Shown here: positions 35,684-47,449 of the stretch, in pieces
How positions within the stretch are numbered: the stretch's first letter is position 1
Layout of the letters: every line of letters starts with the position of its first letter
Assembly: GCA_030142905.1 (NCBI GenBank)
Contig: JASJOG010000639.1
Location: 1 to 64,000, forward strand
Length of the DNA: 64,000 nucleotides
Direction: 5' to 3'
Source of the DNA: Heliopora coerulea
Taxonomy: Eukaryota > Cnidaria > Anthozoa > Scleralcyonacea > Helioporidae
Program-made: the position numbers and the translations under genes
Notes under the pieces: model-generated
What the model saw: only the letters and a program-made list of their open reading frames with translations
Databases searched by the model: none
Told to the model about the DNA's origin: nothing

Positions 35684-37748
35684 CGTTCTTGCGCCGTCCG
35701 TTAGCCACAGTAAAATTAAAAAGTTGGGTACGGGCCGGAAGGGGTTAGGGGGAGTTTTCAATGGAAAGAAGACAGAACCATCTTTCATAACTATCTTCCA
35801 TTTAAATAGTTCCTCTCCTCCTTGTGCAACAAATGAAAATTATATCCCCTAAAACCTTAACCTCCACTCGACTCTAAGCCGTATTCTTTGGTCGGCGAAA
35901 AGATGCAAAAAAGGAAGAAACGGAACGAAAGAATTCGAAATTATGGAGAACTGAAAAGTGTTGCATCAACTGTTAACGATTGCTTGCGATGCACAAGAAA
36001 CTATAGCGTACTCTGTTGATGTTTAGCATCAAAAACTTCCTGTTACTCAATTTAAGATAAGTTTAGCGTCATGGTAACGCGTAGGTTCCAGATCTGCAGT
36101 TGGGTTTGGATTAGGATTAGTATCAAAATATTGTCAAATTGCTTCAATATTAATTGCCCTGTCCCGTGAGAGAAATTCACAAACTTTCTCTGTTTATTCA
36201 AAATCGCAAAGTAGCAAACAAAAAAGTCATGCATGAAAATACTATAAAAGAAGATCGCTTCCGTCAGCAAAGCGTCGAGTCTTGAGAGGAAGCCTTCACT
36301 TGCCGATAAATAAGGGACAATATTCTTTTGGTCGGTAATACATGCTAGAGAGGTCGCCAAAAGAGGCTTGAATACTTTTAGAATACTTAGGGCTTAGTGG
36401 CGGCCAGCGCCCTACCACGTTGGACCAAAAGGCGACCATAAAGTACTGAAAGGCCTGTTGATTGGCACCAACCTGGTCTGGGTTAATTTATGTGACTAAT
36501 TCAAAAGGAAATACCCATTCTAATAAGTAATAATAAGTCCATGAATCCAAAATATGAGTAAATTTCTTATTCAATTCAACACGTGTAGGGGTCCATCGCA
36601 CCAGGGACACTCTAAATACGCTAGTTGTTGCAACATCCGCCAAACGCAAATTCATTCAAAACATAAAAGTATTCCGTTTAAGGAACATTCGATAGCGTTA
36701 ACCTAAATACATTAACATTTATCGAACACTCGTTTGCATGGGAGGGAACAACTTTAATCGCATGTTGAATTTCAAAATGTGCCATATCACTCCGTCTATA
36801 ATAAACCTCACACAAATACTCTTCCTTGGGGACCTCGTTCTCGATGAATAAATCGAAATCCACGTTATTGTTATGGAAAGCCAAAAAAAATCTTCCTTTT
36901 TTTTCCCCGCTTAAATTTTAGGGTTATCCTGTTCTTAAAAACCAACATCGTTTCATAAATTGTTTAATTGATTTCGTAATTTTGAAAGATAAAGTGTGTT
37001 ACATCACCTGTGCAAATGAACAGAAATGCACTAAGTTTTACAAATCTGATTTGACTGCAATAAAGGATACCCTTTGGTCCAAACGAAGATGGATAATCTT
37101 TTCGACCCAGTTTATTTATCCACGACGTTTAGAGCACTGTAAGAGAAAATCAATAAAAAGAATGAGTTTTTTGCTAACCATTTAGTTCTTTATATCCGAC
37201 TCACGACCAAGTTTTCAAACGTTAAGCATTCTCACTGAAGTTAAAAGACTAAAGCAACCTTTTTTGGAATGTACAAGGAATTCTGGATTTGATGAGTGCT
37301 TTTTGAGTGCAAACATTGGGCTGAGTTTGATTGACTATGTGAGAGTTGTATAAAATGAATGTTAACCGACAGTCATTTTCAGTGTTAACTGAATAGTAAT
37401 TTCCCACTTAATTCTACTTGGATTTACAAGATTTCATTTGATTTTTTTCAATTGAACTTGATTTGAACGTATTGATTTGCTAGGGGTTTTGCTGCGTCGA
37501 AAAGCTCAACCGATCAATCTATTTTACAATCAATTCGTCCGCCAGTCAACTTATCAAACAAATGTAATCAAACGTGCCTTAGTAATTATCTGTCAAATAT
37601 TCTCTCTCTCACCAGAAGCTAGTAAATATTGCTAATTACTAAACAAAACCCATTTTTCGTAAAAAAATTGTAATGTTAAAAAGGAGAACGCTGCAAACAC
37701 TGTTTTGATGGAACGCTTTATTTGCGACATACTTCGGGATAGTTTTCA

Positions 37749-37761
37749 ATGAAAGCTAGCT
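37749..37761 (+). repeat. Left target-site duplication (13 bp)
   Basis: atgaaagctagct here and at 38010-38022 flanks the inverted PLE insertion. Copy 1 has one copy near 8263-8275. Confidence 0.92.
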
Positions 37762-38009
37762 AAAATAAATGGTTTGAACCTGGGAGAATCTTGACATGTT
37801 TGAGAAAGTTGATCGTCCAGGTTAGTGTAGTCTTGAGAAAGACTGTTGGTTGAAGTGGCTGACGTTTCGACAGCTTTAGCGACTGTCATCTTCAGAGTCA
37901 AAAAAAGGACTCTGAAGATGACCGCCACTAAGGCTGTCGAAACGTCAGTCACTTCAACCAACAGTCTTTCTCAAGACTACACTAACCTGGACGATCAACT
38001 TCCTCAAAC
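37762..38009. mobile_element. Inverted PLE 3'-tail insertion, copy 2 only
   Basis: A minus-oriented tail (37762 to about 37898) and a plus-oriented tail (from about 37908) meet head to head around an A-rich spacer. The plus half holds CTGAAGA (37912-37918), a hairpin with gac.gcc and ggc.gtc arms, and GAAAC (37940-37944). The insertion interrupts the 3' flank of gene 2m and has a clean 13-bp target duplication, so it arose after the large duplication. Confidence 0.85.
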
Positions 38010-38356
38010 ATGAAAGCTAGCTGTTGTATTAAAATGTTATGCCGATTCCTATTACAAAAATCGTGAATTGGTTTCAAAAAACTCCTGAAAAATGTAATTG
38101 AAACGAAGCTAGACAGACTTAAAAAACGAACCTTTAAGAAATATGAAGTAGGGTCCATTACTGTGTAGTTTTGGGGACGAACAGGTAATTATTTTTGTTT
38201 ATGTTTAATCGACCCTGTGACATCCATAATCCAGCATTGGCTCAAATCGTCCTTACTCACGGTTTGGTACGTATATTCTCGCTAAGACCCCCATCCCTAT
38301 ACGTCAGCACAACTGAACATCCAATTCACATGAGCATTATCTCTGCTTAATAATCG

Positions 38357-38670
38357 CTAGTTAATGATCTGATTGGTAAAGATCTGTCGTATTGAAAGAA
38401 CACTTCCGAATGTACGCCCATAGCACCTAATTACACAGGTTGGTTTGCATCCGTATAGTTTTTTACGTTTCACTGCACAGGTTCGTATTTTGAAGCAACG
38501 TCGTCGGAACCACTTGTATTTACAGATACGTTTTCTGTAACACACTCGGCGGCAAAGTCTGTACGATTTTTTGTGGCATACACGAGGTCCCCAAACAAGT
38601 CGGCAGCCACATTTGTAGCACCACATATCACGGCGTACACGATAGGATATGCACTTTCCATGAAAGTATC
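38357..38670 (-). CDS. Open mature cysteine-rich exon of gene 2m
   Basis: The acceptor atatttacag is followed by the cysteine-rich frame: 13 Cys, about 30 Lys/Arg and one Asp before a divergent C-terminal tail (SVLSIRQIFTNQIIN). In gene 1m the same exon stops at Trp to TAG. The Cys to Arg change (TCAVKRKK compared with TCPVKCKK) leaves an odd number of Cys. Confidence 0.75.
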
Positions 38671-41583
38671 CTGTAAATATAACGAAAAATTGATACATTT
38701 CCGAATTTTCTTGGAGAACGTTGGTCCTCTGATGATATTTCCAAACTTAGTGATAATCACGTAATCTCTACAGGGTTCTTCGTGCAAAGTTGCAAAATGA
38801 AATAAAGGAGAAATGAAATAGAACAGAGAACGCAGTTACACCAATATACTTGCTCTCAAGTTTCTAAACCCAATGTTAGGTTACAAGAGGCAATTGGAAG
38901 TAAGGGGACAAACTTTCAACATTACTTTTGGATACGGGAACGGCAAATTTAAGCAAGTAAAATTTAGACATATCTTTATTGTAAGATATCCATTTGCCGA
39001 AACAAAAGGATTTTCACCTATAAAAAGGGACACAAGTACAAACATCAGCCTTTAATACCTGCCGGTACTTATACTGTGCTCACACTTTCTCAGCCTTTGA
39101 AGTCTGTGGAACTCGTGATCGTACAACGGCTGATAAAATTCTGTAAGCATTAATCTCCATCAATTAACTTACGAGTGGTGAGGTGGTCACGAGAAAAACA
39201 GAAGTAGTCGGTAATGCGTGCGAGGTATGAACTAGCAGTCGGCAAGTCTCGATAGGCTTCTAAAAAGATTGTAGACAGCGTGTTTAGGATGACAGGAGGG
39301 GGAATGGAAGTTCAATACGTTCGAACACTTACACTTCGCAACTCACTTCTTGGTGTTTCAATATCTGATGAAATACCCCTTGTCGTATACGATACAAGAC
39401 ATTCAATGAATTTAAGAGTCGCTGGCCCTTTTCTTTTTGTCAAAAATTGTAAGTAAACTTAAACGGCAGAAAGCTAACGACTAAATTCTAAGACATTAGA
39501 AATTAACTTACGCTTGTTTTTGTCATTGTCTTGAACGTCTTTGCTTCCATCTGCAAATAGCAGGTAAACTTTATTACTTCATTTATCTTTAAACAAAATC
39601 CTAATTATTGATTACATCCAAAGTAAAGATTGAATGAGAAATAAACGTATCAAAATTTTAAAATCAATAACGTTGCAGAAATTAGAGAAAAAAACTCAAA
39701 CTTGCCGTCATCCTCGGATTCTATTCCATCTCTGGCTTCTTGGTCGTTATTTTCTTCGCTCTTCTCTTCCATATTGTCTATATCGTTCGAAGTCATCTCC
39801 TTATAGGATTCTTTGGCTGTTTCTTCGTCAGGATTGATAACTTCAGGCCGGTTGTCATTTTGATGACCATCAATCTGCTCGTTATCCTCCTGGGGCACTT
39901 CTCTTACACCTAGCGCTATTAATATAGGAAGAAAATGCATTATAAAATTACTGTTGAGTTTTTGCAATGGAACTTGGTAAGTCTGTTTTTTTTTCACTTC
40001 TCGTTAAATTGACGCAAATGTAAAAGAGATTCCATGTTTGGATGCTGGGTTTTTAATTTATAAAGTAGATGAAGCAGTAACAGCAATAACCTGAAATACG
40101 TGCTGAAGACGAGAATAAAGAACAAAAGTATTGCTAAAAGTTTTCCCTCCCGAATCCTGACTTTTCAACCCAAGTGGTATCCTAATCAATATTTCCACGC
40201 GTAAGTAAATTAATGTTTCTGGATAACCTAGAACGCGTTTCTCCTTAACTGTTGCCGGAGATTTTATCATTGAATTTCAAACATACGTGCAAAAATTTTA
40301 TAACATTTTCATAACCTACAGCTAGTACTACAAAGGGTAAAACACGCTTGAATAACCAAGTCACAGCTATATTCACCGAATATTTGGCATTTACACTCGA
40401 TCAGATCAGATGGAGAACAAGTAGGATGAAAGAAATTTTTCGTGTGTCAGAAACTTACAATTCAATCTGATCATGGCGGAGTCAAGGAAAATTACGCAGC
40501 TTTCGTGCACAATCTGATCTTGCTGTGTTTTGGCATCATAATAATACGACAGCCAATCTTACCTTTGTTGCTCTCCATCTCTTCTTCATCATCCATTACT
40601 TCGTCGTTTTATGATTCATTTTTATCGTGGACGTTATTCTCTTCTACTGAACTGTCCTCATCGCTTCCAGCTATCTCTTCATAGTCGCCGGCTTCATTTG
40701 GTATGTCTTCGTCAGCCTGTTCCTTCTTATATTGATGTTCACGAACATCAGCTCGTTTCCTCTCTATCTCTGCTCTCACAGCTAGGAACATTCAAATAGC
40801 AAGAAAATTTCATTATTTAATGGTTCATCTGTTTTCATTTTATTATTTCAATGGACAGCGCCTATAAAGATAGCAACTTGTAAAATTAACTCTAATCCTT
40901 TGCGCGCAGTAAACGTTGTATCTTGCTGAAATACAGTAAGATAGGACTTCAAACACTTCCCTTCTTGTCTGAAGAAAGCTCTTACTTGATCTACATATAA
41001 GTTTTAAAATACTGCAACTCCTATTAAAGCTATGTGAAGTGTAGAAAATGTTGTCGTCAAATGAACAACTGATTACTTGAGTTACGTTTCAGCAATTCTA
41101 CGGTACCAGGTTAATGGAATAACATGAGTGCAACTAAGCGTGTGGAAAATAAATCTGCAATTCATAACAAAAGTCGTAAAGTGAACTGGAGAGGAATTTC
41201 CGTGCCTACTTTGACATGGTTATTGTGATATTTTTTGGATTTTCAGCTCCATCAAAAAACTTAAATATTTCAGCCCGGTTAGGTCAGACCGGGTTGATAA
41301 ATTTTCAAAGCTCTATTTTTTTGTTTCCGCGCCACATTCCAGCCAGGTGGTCAACCGGGTTAACGTTTTAACGCTCCTGAAATTGTTCATGTAATTTTAT
41401 CGTGTCCCGAGGTTCTATTCATTACTTAGTTTTTAGGCTAAAACATACTTAGTTTATCCAAGGTTTTCTGCGTGGTAGCATATTTTTAACGTAAAACATA
41501 AAATCAAGCTTTTATCATAACAACTCACCTAAAATTCATGTGGAAGCCAAGAGTAAGGAGCAAATTATTCAAAAGCTTTTCAT
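38357..41583 (-). pseudogene. Cationic Cys-rich peptide precursor, gene 2m, disabled upstream
   Basis: Exons on the minus strand: 41529-41583 (signal), 40563-40781 and 39706-39909 (acidic), 39512-39550 (ends Asn-Lys, completing Lys-Arg) and 38357-38670 (cysteine-rich). The signal exon has TGA at codon 5 (41569-41571), where gene 1m has Ala. Exon 2 has TAA at 40609-40611. The mature exon is fully open for about 103 residues with 13 Cys: the eleventh Cys of gene 2p is Arg here, and the frame runs past the usual end because the donor-like gtaagt became ggaagt. The intact mature exon behind two upstream stops suggests either recent loss or use of another start; loss is likelier. Confidence 0.78.
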
Positions 41584-41927
41584 TGTCTTCTCTTGTGCTC
41601 TTCTAGCAGGACTTGCTAGATCGCTTAGTCAACAAATTCGATCTATTTTATACATTATTTATTTGACTTTAATTTAAATGCAAATTACCATGAAGGCATG
41701 TCAGTCATTGAGACTTGGTTTTAATTAGCGACGTAAGTGCCTACTGCGCTTGCGTATGTCACGAATCATAATGCTAGTTATAAACAGGAATTAATGACTA
41801 AAATCCCTTCAGGGTAATTTACATTTAAATTAGAGTCAACAAAATTCTATATAACAACCCGAATTTCCTCATTTGGCGATCATCTGGTTATCGAGCAAGT
41901 CCGCACTGAAAACAAGCAGAGAAGACG
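41584..41927. promoter_or_regulatory. Shared bidirectional promoter of gene pair 2
   Basis: This is a shorter version of 11799-12248. The inverted arms containing aatttaaatg(c/t)aaattacc are kept, TATATAA (41848-41854) lies 74 bp before the plus ATG, and a TATAAAATA-like sequence on the minus strand near 41644-41652 faces gene 2m. About 90 bp present in the centre of pair 1 are missing, including one of the two ttgcgta-type sites. Confidence 0.65.
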
Positions 41928-44900
41928 ATGAACATCTTTGCAATACTTTGCTCCTTATTCTTGGTATCGACATGCATTTTAGGTGAGTTCTTACCATAAA
42001 AGGCTGATCTACGGTTTACATTTAAAATACTGCGTGCAATGGACTGTAGTTGATTTTAAATATAGAAGAATTTTCTTGCCCTTTATGTCACTAGCTGTGA
42101 GAGAGAACGAACAGGTTAATATTCTTGACCATCAGTCTGAGGAGAAGGAACAGATTTTCAACAAACCAGAGGGTGTTGTCTACTCCGACGAAGGCATACC
42201 AAATGAAGCCGGTGACTATGAGAAGATAGCTGCAAGCGATGACGATAGTACAATGAATAAGAGTAACGCCGAAGGTAACAAGGAAGCAGAAAACGACGAA
42301 GAAACCAATGATGAAGAAGAGATGGAGAACGAAGGTAAGATTTACTGTTTTATTATATCCCCCAAGCGTGTACTCTTATCGAAAGGTGTTCATACATGGT
42401 CGTCTTATTTAAAGGTAAAATGCAACCATTTTTCAACAACTTCGATTTGAGGCTTACGTTGCAGAAGATACTGTCAAGTTCCTGCAATAAGCTCGTAACT
42501 TATCAGCTCAAAAGACATTTTTCCTAACATTTTTTCGAGCATGGTTGTTTTTAAGGAGTATAATTGTTGGAGAGAATTTAGCGTTCGAAAAATCTGTTCG
42601 ACTTATATTTTTAAAGGACCAACAAAGATATAATCGAATGTAATAAACCGCCAAACTTTACGAACACTGATCGCCACTAGAACAGCATTAGAAACATAAG
42701 TCCATCCCCTTAACTCGGGGGTTATTTTCAGCTCGGTGATTATCTCACACCTGAAATTCTCAAGTAAATTGTAAGGATACGGTAGCAGCGCTGAACTATT
42801 GAGTAGGATAAACATTTCAAATTTCCTACATTGTTTTACTGACTGGATGCCCAAACACAATAAGAACAAACTGCTGCACGAAAGTCGACGTACCTTTAAC
42901 TCGGCCATGCTTGCATGCGAAGGTTGCATTGTAAGATTCAAAATACTCGAAAAATTTCCCGTCATCGAGTGTAAATGCCAAACATTCCTTGAATGTAGGC
43001 ATGACTCGGCTCAACCGCAACGATTATGCAACGTAGTATTACCTGTAGATATAACTATGTTACGATAAAATCCGTGGGTATAGTTGATGAGAGAAACTTA
43101 CTGGGTTATCTAAAAATATGAAGTTACTTATGCGTGAAAGTGTTGATAAGGAGATCACATTATTTGGAAAAGCTGGCAGTCGGCTAGGATGACCTTCAGC
43201 AATACTTTGTTCCTAATTCTTGTCTTCGGCATGTACTTTAGGGTATTTACTGCTGTAATGATTTCATCTATTTTGTAAATTAAAAACTCAACGGCTAAGT
43301 ATAGAATCTCTTCACATTTGTGTTAAGTTAACGAAAAGTGAAAAAACAAACTGACTTACCAAATTGCGTTACGAAAACTGAAAAACAAGTTAATGAGTGA
43401 TTTCTTGCTATTTTAATGTCGCTAGGTATAAGAGGAATGCTGCAGGAGAATTATGAGCAGATTGATGCTCATGAAAATCACAACCGCCCTGAAGTCATGA
43501 AGGATGACCAATAAACATCCAAAGAATCCGATCAGGAGATAACTACGAACAACATAGACAATTTAGAAGAAAAGAACGACCAAGAAACCGGAGATGAAAT
43601 AAAAACCGACGATGACAACGGCAAGTTCAAATTTTTTTTTTCTTCTTTTACTTCTACAACGTTATTGATGTTGAAAAATTTCAATACGTTTACGTCTTAT
43701 TCTATCTCTGCTTCAAATGTGATCAATATTTCGGATTTTACTCCAAGAAAAATTAAGTAATAATATTTAACTGCTGTTACAGATGAAACCGAAGAGGTTC
43801 AAGCCGATGACGAAGAGAAGCGTAAGTTGAGTTAGTATGCTTTAGAAAGTACTTGCAAGCTACGCAGCTTAAGTTCATTGACAAATTCTTACAAAAAAAA
43901 AAAAGACGAGCGATCCTTTCAAATTTAATTTGAATATCATATCTATGTATTTGCATGAATAATTTCTATTAATATATTACAAATATGTTAATAGGAATAC
44001 CATATTCAAGGTCTCAAAAAAAGAAATTTAAAAAGTTGCTTGCTGGTTATTACCAAAGTACGTTTGACAATACTTTCTTCCACAAGTTTGTTGGTAATAC
44101 ATATTTTATTAGCAAAATTGAGAACGATCTTCAATATTTGGCATGTGTTCTGAAATAACACAAAATTGAGTATTTTATTTTAGTAGAAACTTAGTCGAGT
44201 ACTATTCCAAATGTTGCATTCTGATTGGCTACGCTACTCGCTATCTATTCGTCGGTAGATAGCGAGTAGCGAAAATGGCTTCCTTCTCTCGTTTTTGTGA
44301 AATTTCTGAAGACGAAATAGAATGCTTACTTGAAAGTGCAATCCTAGAAAAATGTTCTTTACAAAGTGCTCTCAATTTCTATCAGGTGATAGTTGACTCG
44401 GGCTTCACCCTCGTCAACTATCACCTCATAGAAATCTCCACCTCATAATCTAATTATTGAATAGGCATGATGCATTAGTCAATAGTACTCTTCAGTTTTG
44501 ATCCTTAAACCACGTCCTCATGAGCTTAAGAATTGTCTTGATTATTCTATAGACGATAAATATTTATACGTGGCTCCACGCAGTTCATTCAAAACTGTTA
44601 AAATCTGGGTGATAAAGGTTATTCGTAAAATTCACCTATTTGAAAATCATGAATCGGATATGTTTCATAACATTCCCTGACAGTTCACGAAAATAACACC
44701 CTAGTGAAGCATATCTCCTTAATAGACGTCTAAATTGTCATAACCTACCTTGCCGTACATAACTTAAATGCATGTTTACTTGTCAAGAAGTATACTTCCT
44801 AAGTAGCCAAATGGTTTAAAAGTGTCGAGAAACGTACCGATAAAACTTTATTCCCAATCAAAGTGAATTTATACTGAGTGTGTGAAAAATAGTTTCCACT

Positions 44901-46447
44901 GCATTATGCTTACATTACATTGTGATTAATGGTGTTCGGGCATGTTATCCTGAAGATGACTCTGAAATTGAATCCAAACAATGCACACCGTAATTCACAA
45001 GTGCTAGGTTGTCGCGAGAATCTCCCGTGCACGTGCTGCAGTTGAAACGAGGGTACACTGTTCCCAGCTGAAACCAAAGCTCCACTGGTTGAATACCAGT
45101 CTGTAAACACGAAGATATTAGTTCCCACCTCGTCCAAGTCAAATAACTTTTTCGAGATAACATCCGCAGTTCAGCATAATCATAACCACCTGATGTTAGC
45201 TTGATGATTCCGAAATGGGCCACATATCTGCGAAGAAGTCGATATATTTAACATCTATCACGTAGTCATTGAGAATCATTTCATGAAGTAATATTCAATT
45301 CAAATACCTTGACATTAATCTCGAGACTCACAGTCAATGAAATGGCCGTTCACAATTTTAAAAATTTACATTTTTCCTGGCAATCGTTCCCCCTTGTGCC
45401 GACCAGAGTGCTTAATTTGTTCCACAATTATTCACAGTCGAGTTAATCCCTCGGGACCGAGTTTATAAGCGTAGATGGAAATTTGTGGCCGGCGGTAATA
45501 CTTCCGGGAAAGTATAAGTATTACGACGTTTAGGGTTTACACTTCCCCTCTTCTCATTCGAAACATTTTCTCCAAGGACCCATACGTAACCTATTGAGAC
45601 TTGCCGACTTCTAGTTCATACCTCACACGAATTGCCTACTACGCCTTCTACCCTCTCCATTACTGAGTTCATGGAGATTAATGGTTAGAGTGTTTCACCA
45701 GCCGTCGAACGATCACTACTTCTACTGACTTCAAGGGCTGAGAAAATCTGAGCACAGTTTCAAGTGCTGGCACACATTAGAAGCATGTGTTTGCACTTTT
45801 CAAGTGTCCTTATTATGGCGGAAAATCCACGTTTATTACCGAAAACACGTATCTCGAGCAAAAATTTAAATTTTTGCCATTCGAGAGTGCCTTTCCGTTA
45901 TCGAAAAGAATTCATGAAAGTTTGTGCCCCTTTAACCTTGTCTTTTGCAACCTTCCTATGACAGTGAGTCGAGAAACTTGAAAGCATCGAACATCCATAT
46001 AACTAAGTTCTCTGTTCTGTTTCATTCTTCTTTCGTTCCGTTTTGCAACTTGACGTAAAGAACCCTGTTGGCGTAATGTAATTGTGCCTAAATTGGGAAA
46101 TATTCTTACGGAACTAACGGTTTCTATCCTAAAATTAAGTAATCTACTAAATTTTCGTTATATCTACAGGACACTTTCATGGAAGGTGCATATCCTATCG
46201 TGTACGACGTGGTATGTGGTGCTATAAATGTGGCTGCCGACTTGTTTGGAGACCTCGTGTATGCCGCAAGAAATCCTACAGAATTTGCCGCCGAGTGTGT
46301 TACAGAAAACGTATCTGTAAATACAAGTGGTTCCGACGACGTTGCTTCAAAATACGAACCTGTCCCGTGAAATGTAAAAAACTATATGGATGCAAACCAA
46401 CCTGTGGAATAAGGTGCTATGGGCGTACATTCGTAAGTTTTCTTTAA
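41928..46447 (+). CDS. Secreted acidic-pro / cationic Cys-rich peptide precursor, gene 2p
   Basis: Exons 41928-41982 (signal, MNIFAILCSLFLVSTCIL), 42095-42334 (80 codons, about one third Asp/Glu), 43426-43620 (acidic), 43783-43821 (ends Glu-Glu-Lys and completes Lys-Arg) and 46170-46447 (cysteine-rich, stop TAA). The mature part would be 91 residues with 14 Cys, about 30 Arg/Lys and no Asp or Glu. Exon 3 has one in-frame stop, TAA 43512-43514, at a Gly codon of gene 1p. All internal exons are phase 1 on both sides, so skipping exon 3 would restore an open 203-residue precursor. Without skipping it is a pseudogene. The acidic propeptide probably neutralises the basic peptide until cleavage, as in other antimicrobial precursors; function is inferred from architecture only. 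Confidence 0.65.
44178..44461 (+). mobile_element. MITE-like insertion with Crypton-like start codon region, copy 2 only
   Basis: This stretch lies in intron 4 of gene 2p and is absent from copy 1 (near 14535). It holds two strong hairpins: gctactcgctatcta (44233-44247) with its inverse at 44256-44270, and aggtgatagttgac (44384-44397) with its inverse at 44413-44426. An ATG at 44275 opens 57 codons starting MASFSRFCEISEDEIECLLE, which resembles the N-terminus of Crypton-type recombinase genes. No clear terminal repeats were found. Confidence 0.65.
45617..45917. repeat. Segment kept in gene 2p, deleted from gene 1p
   Basis: Copy 1 jumps from about 15690 straight to the sequence that follows 45917. 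The segment matches the inverted sequence at about 9320-9490 in gene 1m, so it is ancestral intron 4 sequence and the loss is in gene 1p. Confidence 0.7.
46170..46447 (+). CDS. Intact 14-Cys mature exon of gene 2p
   Basis: This is the best-preserved mature exon. It begins after tatctacag, starts with the second and third bases of the Arg codon of the Lys-Arg site, and includes blocks such as MWCYKCGCRLVW, YRICRRVCYRKRICKYKW and GCKPTCGIRCYGRTF. A GTAAGT at 46433-46438, in the last codons, looks like a splice donor, so a further exon is possible; if unspliced the protein ends four residues later. Confidence 0.8.
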
Positions 46448-46984
46448 ACACAACGGATTTTATCAGTCAGACAATTAGTAATTTAGCAGATAAAAAAACT
46501 TGTGAGTTAAATCTTCATTTCTGGTGAAGATGTGGGCGAGAGGTCTTACCGGTAATACACCCATGTCAAAATCTTTCGTAAGGACGCTTTGACTCCTGAA
46601 TCCATCCCCGACTTTTTACTCGAAAAGGGAAGAACTCTTGGACAGGAAAGGTTTGATCAATAAATAGCGTATGGATAATACAGGGTAGGTCAACATATCC
46701 GACTTATCTAACTTAATAGTATCCCAAAACTGCAGACCAATTATTTCTAGTTCATATTAAAGTTTTGTTTTTCCTATCTGTTCAGTTTGTTCCAATTTTT
46801 TTCAACAGTGTTGGACTCGAAATACTTGAGTTCGCTTCAAGTATTCTTCAAAGTTCCAGAAAGATTGCTTTTTATGTTTTGTAACATGCAATATTTACCA
46901 ACTTTCGTAACACGGATTATATTTGTACAACTATCGAATAATACCGCATTTCTTATGTGAAATTTGTTTTGATTAGATTTGTTC

Positions 46985-47440
46985 AATAGATTCACCGGTT
47001 GATTGATTGGACTGATTCATTGATTGATGCATTTATCCAGTGAAGGATTGATTGTGAGAGGATGATTGACTGATTAAAAGCTTGATTCACTTATCCCTCA
47101 TAGGTTTAATTGACTGTAGGATTGCTTCATTGGTAGTGCTTTTCGATATAACAAATCCCTTTCAAGTCAAATGCATTCAAATCGAGAGTCGGGTATAAAC
47201 GACTGAAAAAAAAAACAAGGTTTACAAAAAAGCCCATTCATTATATTTTCTCTTACGGTGCCATAGACGTCATGGATAAAATAGACTGACACTTGTGAGC
47301 AGAAAGGATTATCTACCATTTGGACCGACGACATGTTTTGATAGCAGTATCTCAGTAAAGTTAGATTACTTAAACTTGGTTTGTTTTCATTTAGACATGT
47401 TCTGTAACACATGTTAGCTTTAAAACTTTACAGAAACAAT
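46985..47440 (+). repeat. Unit tail after gene 2p
   Basis: Counterpart of 16795-17250, with GATT-type repeats and the block holding acgtcatggataaaatagac. No gene is seen. Confidence 0.65.
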
Positions 47441-47449
47441 TAAGCAATT

